From: Deltaproteobacteria bacterium
GTDB taxonomy: Bacteria > Desulfobacterota > Desulfuromonadia > Desulfuromonadales > Geopsychrobacteraceae
Assembly (NCBI GenBank): GCA_024280485.1
Contig: JAJRQB010000059.1
Location: 1 to 35,406, forward strand
Direction of reading: 5' to 3'
Length of the DNA stretch: 35,406 nt
Position numbers and translations under genes: made by a program. The notes under the pieces were generated by a model. That model was not told where the DNA came from. It saw only the letters and a program-made list of their open reading frames with translations, and did no database searches. Positions 26,146 through 34,743 of the stretch are shown piece after piece (the stretch's first letter is position 1; every line of letters starts with the position of its first letter).

Positions 26146-27069
26146 ATGAAACATCATAACATGCGTCTAACGAGCTTAATCCTGTTTTTTGTCTGCTTGT
26201 TGTCTCCGGCGGAAGTTTTCGCTTGGGGAGCTGGCGTTCATCTATCACTCGGCTCAAGACTTCTTGCAAACCCTCAGGCTCTGCCAGCCGGGTTGCAAGC
26301 ATTACTGGCGGCATGGCCACTCGATTTTCTCTACGGTTGCGTCGCGGCAGATATCACTCTAGGGAAAAAGTTCACCCATTATCTTGAGCACTGCCACAAC
26401 TGGCGAATTGGGCTTAAGATTCTCGACCGTGCCGAATCACCACAACATAAGGCCTGTGCCTGGGGATATCTGGCTCACCTTGCCGCCGACACTGTTGCCC
26501 ATAACTATTTCGTTCCTTTCAAAATGACACGCACCTTCAACACGGTGATGCTCAAACACACCTACTGGGAAATGCGTGCTGAAGACAAAGTCGAAGAAGA
26601 GACCTGGCAAATGGCACGTGACCTGGCAAAAGGGGACTACCGCAGCCATGACGTCATGCTCAGCAGTGTGCTGTCAGACACAGTCTTGTCATTTCGGTCC
26701 AACAAGCGCCTGTTCAACTCAATGTTACTCATCAGTCGACTCAAACAATGGCAAAAGTTATTAAACACAGTCACAAAAAGGTCAAAGTGGGAATTCACCC
26801 CCGAAGATCAACAAGAATATGTCGATCTCGCTTATGACGCTGTCGAAAGCGTTTTGGGCGACGAACTTAGTCCTTACTGGCAAGCAGACCCGACCGGCGA
26901 TAGAGCACTGACTGCGGCCAAACTGATTCGCAAGAACTTGAACATGCTATGGCTCGACGGAAAACTTAATCAGGAAGATGCCGATCTGATCCTTGGCGAT
27001 CTGAAGCAACGCTTCAGAGCAGGCATCACTGACCCTGACAGTCTGCTCGACTTGCTGATTCAGGTCTAA
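26146..27069 (+). CDS. Secreted zinc-dependent phospholipase C-like protein
   Basis: A 307-residue protein of the Zn_dep_PLPC type (PF00882-like). The signal peptide ends VFA, and cleavage there would leave Trp27 as first residue (WGAGVH). In the known enzymes the mature N-terminal Trp binds zinc. Further likely ligands are His32, the HYLEHCHNW stretch and the HLAADTVAHN motif (H-x3-D-x3-H). It is thus probably exported and metal-bound. Activity on phospholipids is not proven for this bacterial subgroup. No good ribosome binding site is seen for the ATG at 26146; a second ATG five codons on is possible. Its stop overlaps that of coaBC on the opposite strand. Confidence 0.85.
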   Translation: MKHHNMRLTSLILFFVCLLSPAEVFAWGAGVHLSLGSRLLANPQALPAGLQALLAAWPLDFLYGCVAADITLGKKFTHYLEHCHNWRIGLKILDRAESPQHKACAWGYLAHLAADTVAHNYFVPFKMTRTFNTVMLKHTYWEMRAEDKVEEETWQMARDLAKGDYRSHDVMLSSVLSDTVLSFRSNKRLFNSMLLISRLKQWQKLLNTVTKRSKWEFTPEDQQEYVDLAYDAVESVLGDELSPYWQADPTGDRALTAAKLIRKNLNMLWLDGKLNQEDADLILGDLKQRFRAGITDPDSLLDLLIQV

Positions 27070-28267
27070 GAATCGCGTAAATTCAGTAGTTCCAACACCC
27101 TATCCAGGAGTACATCAGCGACCTTATCCTTGCTTTGCAGGGGCAAAGCTTCTATGCGACCATCTGCGAAAAGAAAATTGACCAGATTTGTCTCACTCCC
27201 AAAACCTGCTCCTTCAGCAGTCACGTCATTTGCGACGATCATGTCGAGGTTCTTCTTTTTCAGCTTCGCGGTAGCATTCTCTAACAGGTTTTCGGTTTCA
27301 GCGGCAAATCCGACCAGGATTTGCTTTTTTTGCATTGACCAAGTTCAGCCAACAGATCAGGATTTTTCACCAGTTGCAAGCTAAGCTCTTCAAGCTTTTT
27401 CTTGATCTTCTGTTGCGCCTTTTGCAACGGACGATAGTCAGCTACGGCAGCAGCTTTTATCACCACGTCAGAGTCTTCGTAGCGCCCCATAAGCGCCTGC
27501 TGCATCTCCAGAGCACTAGCTATCTGTAATGTTCTGACCCCAGTTGGCTCATCAAGTGCGACTGGCCCGGAAATCAATGTCACATCGGCGCCACGTGCTG
27601 CAGCTGATCGAGCAATAGCATAACCCATTTTCCCTGAAGAATGATTGCTCAGATAACGGACCGGATCTATCTCTTCACGCGTTGGTCCAGCTGTCACCAA
27701 GATACGGACTCCGGTAAGATCTCCCGGCACGAGCAGCTTACAAGCAGTTTCAAAGATCTGCTGCGGGTCGGGAAGCTTCCCCATGCCCTGCCAACCACAG
27801 GCTAAGTCACCACTAATCGGCTCAAGTAGATAAAAACCATCCGCTATCAATTGATGATGATTGCGCTGATAGCGTTGATCCTCGTACATATTGGTATTCA
27901 TCGCCGGACAGAGTAATACTGGAGCTTTAGTCGCCATCAAACTTGTCAAAAGCAAATCATCAGCCAGACCGTTGGCTAATTTCCCCACCAGATTTGCCGT
28001 GGCAGGCGCGACCAGAAAGAGATCGGCTCGATCAGCCAGCGAAATGTGGCCAATCTCCTGCTCTTGATAGAGATCAAATAACTCGGTATGAACAGGATTA
28101 TGTGACAGGGTTTGAAAGGTCAATGGGGTGACAAATTCACAGGCGCTCTTTGTCATTACCACATGCACTTCGGCCCGTGCTTTGATCAATAAACGCAGAA
28201 GCTCTACCGCTTTATAGACCGCGATGCCACCGCTAACACCGAGGATAACTGTTTTCCCTTGTAGCAT
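27066..28267 (-). CDS. coaBC: Bifunctional CoaBC, interrupted by a frameshift at an A7 run
   Basis: Couples cysteine to 4'-phosphopantothenate (CoaB) and decarboxylates the product (CoaC) in coenzyme A synthesis. The first frame (28267 down to 27281) holds CoaC with CPAMNTNMYED and ACGWQGMGKLP, then CoaB with LVTAGPTREEIDPVRYLSNHSSGKMG and KAAAVADY. It ends out of frame as CKKSKSWSDL. The missing end, QILVGFAAETENLLENA to the stop at 27066, lies in the -1 frame. The switch falls in seven A (plus-strand T 27325-27331). One extra A gives 400 residues, the normal length. A sequence error, a real mutation or slippage are possible; coaBC is normally essential. Confidence 0.9.
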
Positions 28268-28268
28268 G

Positions 28269-28891
28269 TTAGCCCGCCATATAGGGGTTATTTTTCAACT
28301 CGTGGTCAATCGTGGTCAAAGGGCCGTGACCTGGTAAGACCTTCGTTTGTGGTGGCAATCCAGCCAGTTTGCCTGAATACTGGCGAGAAGTTGCTGGTGG
28401 TCACCACCGGGCAGATCTGTCCTGCCGACTGAACCGGCAAACAAGGTGTCACCAGAGACCAGTAGCCCCTCGCGATAAAAACAGACACAACCAGGAGAAT
28501 GTCCGGGAGTGTGTAGAACTTCCAGGGTCTGTTCACCAAACGTCAAAGTTTCACCTCCCTGCAATTCAGTATCAGGGGACGGCGAATCTTCTGCTGGCAA
28601 ACCATATGTTTCAGCTTGCAGCTTCGCCATTTGAAGCAATTTGACGTCATCTTTATGGATCAACAATGGAGCTCCGGTTGATTCCTTCAAACCTGCGTTT
28701 GCACCGATATGATCAAAATGCCCGTGGGTATTGAGGATCAGTTCAACAGTCAGATCATGTTTTCTCAAAGTCGTTTTTATAAGCTCCAAATCAGCACCTG
28801 GATCAATAACGACCGCCTTACGAGTCTCTGGACAACCCAATACAACACAATTGACTTGCAGAGCTCCAACCGCAAATACTTCGACAATCAT
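28269..28891 (-). CDS. MBL-fold metallohydrolase (glyoxalase II-like), with a frameshift near 28373
   Basis: A cytoplasmic hydrolase of the glyoxalase II-like group with the two-metal motif THGHFDH (His56, His58, Asp60, His61), LHTPGHSPGC and VSGDTLFAGSVGRTD. The frame as read runs on to a stop at 28316 with an odd tail (QANWLDCHHKRRS). In another frame, from about 28373 down to a TAA at 28269, the text reads GLPPQTKVLPGHGPLTTID and HELKNNPYMAG. This is the expected C-terminus with the last metal His. One extra base, for example a third G in CAGGC, restores 207 residues. AAGGA precedes the ATG; the YhaM-like gene ends two bases upstream and coaBC starts one base downstream. Confidence 0.88.
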
Positions 28892-28893
28892 AT

Positions 28894-30006
28894 TCAGTCC
28901 TTCTTCTTGGAATTATTCGCAAACAAATTCAAATTCTGTCCTGCCAATTGTTCCCCCAAAGTAAAGCCAAGCGGCTCATCTCTGGAACGATGAGTTTTGG
29001 GAGGCTCTGGCTTCTGTACAACAGGATCTAATGAGGGCAACTCATTGAGCGCCTGCGGTTCTATTGGTGCATAAAAGTAACGATCATAGAGTCTGTGGTA
29101 GCTGGTCCAGTCTGCTGTGCGTTCCGGTTCTTTGTCGATATGGGTTTGGATCCCGTTAATCTTTGAATCAAGGTCATCAATAAAATTTAGAATTACGGCC
29201 TCCAACACCTTGGGACGTTTTGGTGAACCGTATTCATACTGCCCGTGATGGGAAAGGAGCAGATGTTTCAGCAACATTACTTGCTTGCGAGGAAAATCGG
29301 GAATCGTACGCGATCTCTCCTCGATCATTTCTACACCCATAACGATGTGGCCGACAAGCTTCCCTTCATCGGTATAATCGAAAGAGCGCTCGTAGCTTAG
29401 CTCAGCGATTTTTCCAACATCATGCATCAGCGCACCAGCGATCAACAGATCACGATCGACCTGAGCGTAGCGCTGTGCGATATCACAGGCTAAGGCAGAA
29501 ACAGCCAGAGAATGCTCTAGCAAGCCGCCGATAAAGACATGGTGCATCCCTTTTGCTGCTGGGGCGCGGCTATAAAGTCGAAAAAAATCACTGTCATCAA
29601 AAAACACCCTCATCAACTTGCGCATAGGACCATCAGTCATCGACGCCAAGAGCTGATCGAGTTCCTCACGCATTTCAGCAATTGGACGTTTCGAAACCGG
29701 CAAGAAGTCGGCAAGGTCAACATCCTCTTCGGCTACCTTATAGAGCTGTTGAACGACCAGTTGCATCTTGCCCATATAGAGGTTGCCGCGGCCGCTGACA
29801 TGCAGAAAATCATTTTTATCGAACAGACGTGCAAACTCATCAACCCGGTCCCAGACGCGGGCCTCAATTTCTCCGGTACAGTCCATAAGCTTCAAGGTCA
29901 TATAGGGTTTGCCATTGCGAGCCATCGCCTGGATACGATCACGGACCAGAAAGACTGTATCTACGGGATCACGCTCTCCGATCTGATTGACATACATTTT
30001 TTTCAA
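28894..30006 (-). CDS. YhaM-like 3'-5' exoribonuclease (OB-fold plus HD domain)
   Basis: A 370-residue protein. An N-terminal OB-fold (about 10-90, MTLKLMDCTGEIEARVWD) is followed by an HD phosphohydrolase domain with LLEHSLAVS (His165) and GALMHDVGKI (His195-Asp196), the layout of YhaM/CBF1-type nucleases that trim RNA or DNA 3' ends. The likely start is TTG (30006), overlapping the stop of the flavoprotein gene as TTGA; AGGA lies nine bases upstream. An ATG three codons on (29997) is also possible. A Pro-rich tail (KPEPPKTHRSRDEP) ends the protein. The gene sits within a tightly packed minus-strand operon. Confidence 0.87.
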   Translation of the reverse strand: MKKMYVNQIGERDPVDTVFLVRDRIQAMARNGKPYMTLKLMDCTGEIEARVWDRVDEFARLFDKNDFLHVSGRGNLYMGKMQLVVQQLYKVAEEDVDLADFLPVSKRPIAEMREELDQLLASMTDGPMRKLMRVFFDDSDFFRLYSRAPAAKGMHHVFIGGLLEHSLAVSALACDIAQRYAQVDRDLLIAGALMHDVGKIAELSYERSFDYTDEGKLVGHIVMGVEMIEERSRTIPDFPRKQVMLLKHLLLSHHGQYEYGSPKRPKVLEAVILNFIDDLDSKINGIQTHIDKEPERTADWTSYHRLYDRYFYAPIEPQALNELPSLDPVVQKPEPPKTHRSRDEPLGFTLGEQLAGQNLNLFANNSKKKD

Positions 30007-31604
30007 TTTTTTATTCCTGTCTTAATTGTATTCAAGTGACAAGTCACATGATTTGCGGTTTTGATGCCATCTATCGCAGCACTCATTATCCCCCCTGCGT
30101 ACCCTGCCCCTTCACCAGCCGGGAAAAGACCAGGCAGACTGACTGAACAGCCATCATCACTCCGTAGAATTCGTAACGGGGCGCTGGTTCTGGTTTCGAC
30201 TCCTAGTAACATCGCCTCAGGGCTAACGAAGCCACGCATCCGTTTCTCGAACTGCGGCAAGGCACGCCGCAGTGACTCGGTGACAGCCGCAGGCAAAACC
30301 TGCGCAAGCTCAGCAGCCATCGCAGCAGGTTGACAACTGGTTTCCAAATCACCGCTTGTCCCATTAAGGAAACCAAGCAAGGGTTGTCCCGGCACGCTAC
30401 CTGTTGATCCGGCGGCAGCAAAGGCCTGTTCCTCCCAGTAGCGTTGGAATGCAACCCCTGCGAGAGGATCCCCTGAGCAGAAGTCATTGCGCCCCACCGT
30501 CACAACCAGCGCGCTATTCGACCAGTTGGCATCACGATTATAATCACTCATACCATTCACCACAACGCCCCCATGTTCCGACGAAGCGTTAACAACCACT
30601 CCGCCTGGGCACATACAGAAGGAATAAACACCGCGGCCAGTCAGCTTGTCTTGCCAGGCAAGAGAATACTCGGCCGCACCAAGTTGCGGATGACTGGCAA
30701 TGCCATACTGGATCCGATTGATCGCCTCTAAGGGGTGTTCAACGCGCAGACCGATGGCAAAAGATTTACTCTCAAGAGCAATCTGTCTCTGTTGTAGCAT
30801 CCGGTAAGTATCACGTGCACTATGTCCAACAGCCAACACCAGACTATCACAGGCTTCGAATTGATCGCCATTGAGAATTGCTCCGGCAAGACGTCTGCCA
30901 GTCTGTTCAATTCCGGTCAGACAGGTCGAGAAGCGGATTTCAACACCATCGTCTTGCAGCTTTTTACGCATTCGCACCAGGACTTTGCGTAGTCGATCAG
31001 ACCCTATATGCGGTTTCGCTTGCCAGAGGATCTCTTCGGGAGCCCCAAAAGCGACCATACTCTTTAAGACTTCAGTCACTAGCGGATGATTGATTCTTGT
31101 CGTCAACTTGCCATCGGAGAAAGTGCCCGCGCCCCCCTCACCAAACTGAATATTACTTTGAGGATTAAGGGAACCATCACGCCAGAAGGATTGGACATCC
31201 TTCAAACGCTCAGCAACAGGCTTCCCCCGCTCGATTAACAACACCTCGACCCCGCTACGGCGGAGGGCCAGGGCAGCAAAGAGTCCGGCTGGGCCCATCC
31301 CGACAACAATCACTTTGCGATGCTGGGCACATACAACGGTAGTCATTGGTGAGGGGGCTTCAACCAAACTCAAATGAGGATTGTCAGCGTGGCGACAGAG
31401 AACAGCCTTTTCATCGGCAACTTCAAATTCTAGGGTATAAACTTTGAGAATAGCGGATTTACGTCGTGCATCAATCCCCTTGCGTACCAGCCTCAAACTA
31501 TGCAATTCAGCGGATTTCAGGCCAAGCTGTTGTGCAATTCGCCCTGGTAGCAAGACCTCATCATCTTCGAGCTGAAGTTTAATTTCTCGTAGGCGCAAAG
31601 TCAT
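30003..31604 (-). CDS. COG2509-type FAD-dependent oxidoreductase
   Basis: A 533-residue flavoprotein of the uncharacterised COG2509 group. An N-terminal alpha/beta segment (LREIKLQLEDDE) precedes the dinucleotide-binding motif GMGPAGLFAALAL (102-114). NIQFGEGGAGTFSDGKL is the group's signature. CSVSLPGLFPAGEGAGYAGG near the C-terminus is the second flavin-binding motif. The SFCMCPGG stretch holds two cysteines that could be redox-active. The substrate is unknown. It starts three bases after the histidine kinase stop, with AGGATG in that gene's end as ribosome binding site, so expression is probably coupled to the kinase. Confidence 0.88.
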   Translation of the reverse strand: MTLRLREIKLQLEDDEVLLPGRIAQQLGLKSAELHSLRLVRKGIDARRKSAILKVYTLEFEVADEKAVLCRHADNPHLSLVEAPSPMTTVVCAQHRKVIVVGMGPAGLFAALALRRSGVEVLLIERGKPVAERLKDVQSFWRDGSLNPQSNIQFGEGGAGTFSDGKLTTRINHPLVTEVLKSMVAFGAPEEILWQAKPHIGSDRLRKVLVRMRKKLQDDGVEIRFSTCLTGIEQTGRRLAGAILNGDQFEACDSLVLAVGHSARDTYRMLQQRQIALESKSFAIGLRVEHPLEAINRIQYGIASHPQLGAAEYSLAWQDKLTGRGVYSFCMCPGGVVVNASSEHGGVVVNGMSDYNRDANWSNSALVVTVGRNDFCSGDPLAGVAFQRYWEEQAFAAAGSTGSVPGQPLLGFLNGTSGDLETSCQPAAMAAELAQVLPAAVTESLRRALPQFEKRMRGFVSPEAMLLGVETRTSAPLRILRSDDGCSVSLPGLFPAGEGAGYAGGIMSAAIDGIKTANHVTCHLNTIKTGIKN

Positions 31605-31607
31605 CAG

Positions 31608-32813
31608 TCATCCTACCAACAGCCGGCTAGTGGGGAGTTTGACAATAAATGTCGTGCCACGGCCGACTTCACTTTCAGCCTTGATCAGCCCACCGTAACC
31701 ACGCACGATCCGCAGAACGACTGACAGACCAAAACCTGTCCCTTTCTCTTTTGTCGTAAAAAATGGATCGAAGATCTGGCTTAAGTGTTCCTTAGGAATC
31801 CCTCGACCGGTATCCGAAATTTCTAAACGGATAAAACCTTCATCTAGAGTCAGTCGTACACCTAGTCGCCCTCCCTGTTGCATCTCAAACAACGCGTTAG
31901 TGACCAGATTGGTGAAAATTTGCTCAATCTCTGTTGGATCTGCGATTATTAAGGGAATATCCTCCTCAATAAGGCATTCAACCATCACACGTTGAGAGCG
32001 GCACAAAACATCACAGTCAGCCAGAACTTTTCTGGCAACCTTCTCAAATCTAACTTCACTGCGCGGAGCGGCTGTCCCTCGACTGGCAGCGAGCATCTTT
32101 ACCAGAATACTATCGACACGTTCAACCTCTTCGACGATCTTCCTGATATAGCTGCTATTTTCCAGATCTTCGCTATAAGCGCCAGAAAGAATCTGTGCGA
32201 ACAAATTTATTGCATTGAGTGGGTTGCGAATTTCGTGAGCCATGCCGGCACTGATATGACCGAGAGCTGCCAACTTTTCGGTCTGTAGTATTTCACGATG
32301 GGCCAGTTCGAGTTCTTGTGACTTTTCTTCGACTCGACGTTCCAGGTGAAGATTCCACGCCTCAATTTCAAGCTGCAGTTGATCTTTTTCACGCAAAAGA
32401 TCACGATTAGCAAGTTCAACTTGTCTGATCTGCAGAACAGTATCGATTCTTTCCAACAGACTACTATTGACGAAAGGCTTTTGCAGATAATCCGCAGCGC
32501 CGGTCTTCATCAGGCGAACTGCAACTTCTTCGCTCCCTTTGCCGGTAAACATGATGACGTAGGTGTCGGGATGATTCTGAATAATGTTTTTCAGGGCCGT
32601 CTCACCGTCCATCACTGGCATCATATAATCGAGAAGAACCAAAGCGGGCTGCTCGTTTCTAACTATATCAAGACATTCCTCTCCATTATACGCGGTCAAT
32701 ACTGTAAAACCGCGGCCCCGCAGCAAGAGAGCTGTTAGCTCAACAATAACCTTCTCGTCATCGACGACTAAAATTTTTTCACCAGAAAACTGACTGGTAT
32801 GATCCTTTAACAT
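31608..32813 (-). CDS. Receiver-histidine kinase (REC-coiled coil-HisKA-HATPase)
   Basis: A 401-residue cytoplasmic signalling protein with no membrane segment. It has a receiver domain (residues 13-125, Asp62 in LLDYMMP) and a coiled-coil linker (about 128-180, rich in Glu/Leu). The phosphoacceptor His193 is in AGMAHEIRNPLN. The HATPase has the N box FTNLVTNALFEM, DTGRGIPKE and GTGFGLSVVLRI. The receiver probably takes phosphate from another kinase and controls this kinase's output. CGGAGA precedes the ATG. A CheY-like regulator and a UspA gene lie just upstream on the same strand and are candidate partners. Confidence 0.93.
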   Translation of the reverse strand: MLKDHTSQFSGEKILVVDDEKVIVELTALLLRGRGFTVLTAYNGEECLDIVRNEQPALVLLDYMMPVMDGETALKNIIQNHPDTYVIMFTGKGSEEVAVRLMKTGAADYLQKPFVNSSLLERIDTVLQIRQVELANRDLLREKDQLQLEIEAWNLHLERRVEEKSQELELAHREILQTEKLAALGHISAGMAHEIRNPLNAINLFAQILSGAYSEDLENSSYIRKIVEEVERVDSILVKMLAASRGTAAPRSEVRFEKVARKVLADCDVLCRSQRVMVECLIEEDIPLIIADPTEIEQIFTNLVTNALFEMQQGGRLGVRLTLDEGFIRLEISDTGRGIPKEHLSQIFDPFFTTKEKGTGFGLSVVLRIVRGYGGLIKAESEVGRGTTFIVKLPTSRLLVG

Positions 32814-32843
32814 TAAAATCTCCGCCTATTTAAAAGTGTTCCG

Positions 32844-32872
32844 AGGATAGCCTGAGAAGATTGCTGATGCAA
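32844..32872 (-). promoter_or_regulatory. Possible internal promoter for the kinase operon
   Basis: On the minus strand TTGCAT (32867-32872) is followed after 17 bases by TATCCT (32844-32849), in the 130-base gap between the UspA and kinase genes. Each hexamer has only three to four matches. Read-through from the UspA gene is equally possible, as I see no terminator in the gap. Confidence 0.35.
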
Positions 32873-32943
32873 GATACAGGAGACTAAAAAAGGACAACGA
32901 AAACGCTGCCCTTAATTACGGTCCAAAAGAAAGGTTTAGAGGA

Positions 32944-33393
32944 TCAATCCTCACTTAGCCGTATCGTTAACACTGGAAGCGACGAGTTCCTAACAATCTT
33001 TTCAGCAGTGCTGCCAAAAAGAACATGGTCAAGACCTGTCCGGCCATGAGTTCCAAGAACAATCATATCGACACGCTTATCTTGTGCCACTGCTAAAATT
33101 TCCTGATAAGGGATTCCTGGAACAATAAGAGATTCATAATTATCGAACCCTTCGAAATGTTTTCGGCAAAACAGTTCCATCATTTTTTCAGCCCCGGCAT
33201 TAATCTCCTCTTCCAACTTATCAAAAGAGATGTGCGGAACATAGAAACCACGCAAGTCGATCGGCTCGTTAATAACATGAACCAACACCAGACGGGCAGA
33301 AAACTTTTTTGCCATAAAAAGTGCGGTATTGAAGGCTTTATCCGAACTGTCAGAAAAATCGATAGCGACCAAAATACTATTCAGACTTTTCAT
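32944..33393 (-). CDS. Universal stress protein, UspA family
   Basis: A single-domain UspA protein of about 149 residues from the ATG at 33393 (MKSLNSILVAIDFSDSS), which has AAAGGG about five bases upstream; an ATG six codons earlier is less likely. The ATP-binding motif is present as GTHGRTGLDHVLFGSTAEKIV (G-x2-G-x9-G-S). Members bind ATP or AMP and aid survival under starvation or oxidative stress. It sits 30 bases after the CheY-like gene and 130 bases before the kinase gene. Confidence 0.94.
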   Translation of the reverse strand: MKSLNSILVAIDFSDSSDKAFNTALFMAKKFSARLVLVHVINEPIDLRGFYVPHISFDKLEEEINAGAEKMMELFCRKHFEGFDNYESLIVPGIPYQEILAVAQDKRVDMIVLGTHGRTGLDHVLFGSTAEKIVRNSSLPVLTIRLSED

Positions 33394-33423
33394 AGTTTTC
33401 CCTTTCATCAATAAGGAAATAAG

Positions 33424-33795
33424 TCAGGCACAATCGCGACTATGAAAGATCTTTGTCATGACAGATTTCAACTCATCAAGCTTGATAGGCTTGTTGAGAT
33501 ATTCAAAAGCACCAAGATTCATCGCCTCGAGATAGGATTCAACTCCCCCATAAGCTGTAATCATAATGACGTCTGTGCTTGGATAATCACGGTTCAACTC
33601 ACGCAAAAAGACCAATCCGTCCATCTCTGGCATATTAATATCGGTGATAACCAAACTAACTTGCTCGCCACCCAAAAAGTTAAGCGCTTCATGCCCATTC
33701 CCTACGGCACTAACCTGATACCCCTCCTGGCTAAGTAATTTACTCAAGCCGATACGTGCATTTTCCTCATCATCAACAATCAGGATTTTTTTCAT
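33424..33795 (-). CDS. Stand-alone CheY-like response regulator
   Basis: A single receiver domain of 123 residues from the ATG at 33795 (MKKILIVDDEEN). The acidic pair Asp8-Asp9, phosphoacceptor Asp52 (VITDINMPEMDG), the Thr/Ala switch in MITAYGG and Lys in LNKPIKL are all present, so it should be phosphorylatable. There is no output domain. It could feed the receiver-kinase 600 bases downstream or another kinase. It is the first gene after a good promoter and precedes the UspA gene. Confidence 0.93.
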   Translation of the reverse strand: MKKILIVDDEENARIGLSKLLSQEGYQVSAVGNGHEALNFLGGEQVSLVITDINMPEMDGLVFLRELNRDYPSTDVIMITAYGGVESYLEAMNLGAFEYLNKPIKLDELKSVMTKIFHSRDCA

Positions 33796-33839
33796 TAATA
33801 GCCCCAAGTATGTTCTTTATGTTCGCGTAATGTGTAAAA

Positions 33840-33867
33840 AGTCTAGCATGCATTCAGGTGCTGTCAA
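33840..33867 (-). promoter_or_regulatory. Sigma70-type promoter for the regulator-UspA genes
   Basis: On the minus strand a perfect TTGACA (33862-33867) is followed after 16 bases by TAGACT (33840-33845), four of six -10 matches. It lies about 45 bases before the response regulator start. Confidence 0.6.
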
Positions 33868-33924
33868 GCGACGCCAATGCCACCTAAGATGCTGTTTTAA
33901 CGTCATTTTAATATTAGAGATGGA

Positions 33925-34743
33925 TTAGTCTTGAATGAATTCAGCCAAAATAGTTTTAACCAGATGACTTAAAGATTCAGCGGCTGAGGCAGAACAAGCC
34001 AAGACTTCCTGATGTGAAAGTTTTTCTTTTAAATTTCCGCCCGCAAAATTAGTGACCAATGCCAAAGCAGCAACTTGCAGACCCAGAGCTCGAGCCATTA
34101 TGGCCTCAGGAACAGTCGACATACTGACAGCAGAAGCTCCTAGCGTTCGCAGTGCAAATATTTCAGCAGGGGTTTCATAGCTGGGTCCGGTCATATAAGC
34201 GAGAACACCTGAGTGTAAGGTTCGTCCCACGCGGGCTGCTTCAACCTTGAGCAACTCAAAAAAATCATACGTATAACAATTCTGAAGATCGATAAAGACG
34301 GGCGGTTCTATCCCTTGCAATGGATTTAAGCCACTAAAGTTGAGATGATCGCGAACTAACATAAAATCACCCGGTTTAATGCTCTCAGAAATTCCCCCTA
34401 CAGCACAAGTCAGCAGTATAGACTGACAACCCAGAGCCGCCGCCAATCTTATCGGTACCGTCGAGTCAAAACTGCTGATTCCCTGGTACACATGGAATCG
34501 TCCACAAAACAGGAGGACTTTTCGCCCGAAAAGTTCTCCTACCAACAATTCAGATTGATGGCCGATAACTTTACTTTGGGGAAATAGCGGCAGATCGACA
34601 TAGGAGATATTGATTAATTCCTGAATATGTTCCCTCAGGTGTCCAAGCCCTGATCCGAGGATAATCGCAAGGTCTGGTACAAACGAATCGCAGCGTTGCC
34701 GAATCATCTCAACCGTCTGCTGCATCTCATTACCGCCCCGCAT
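33925..34743 (-). CDS. Purine nucleoside phosphorylase, trimeric type
   Basis: Cleaves purine nucleosides with phosphate for salvage. It has 272 residues, the size of trimeric (class I) PNP. Landmarks are the phosphate loop ILGSGLGHL, GHQSELLVGEL, FCGRFHVYQG, CAVGGI, YMTGPSYETPAE and MSTVPEA. Asn in VTNFAGG marks preference for 6-oxopurines (inosine, guanosine) over methylthioadenosine. The ATG at 34743 shares its A with the stop of the upstream gene (TGATG); an ATG six codons later is an alternative start. The downstream gap to the next promoter is short and has no clear terminator. Confidence 0.93.
   Translation of the reverse strand: MRGGNEMQQTVEMIRQRCDSFVPDLAIILGSGLGHLREHIQELINISYVDLPLFPQSKVIGHQSELLVGELFGRKVLLFCGRFHVYQGISSFDSTVPIRLAAALGCQSILLTCAVGGISESIKPGDFMLVRDHLNFSGLNPLQGIEPPVFIDLQNCYTYDFFELLKVEAARVGRTLHSGVLAYMTGPSYETPAEIFALRTLGASAVSMSTVPEAIMARALGLQVAALALVTNFAGGNLKEKLSHQEVLACSASAAESLSHLVKTILAEFIQD

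Noticed and set aside
28306-28539. 77-codon reading frame over the end of the MBL hydrolase
   Set aside because: It is in neither the upstream nor the restored frame of the hydrolase; the expected C-terminus is in the third frame.
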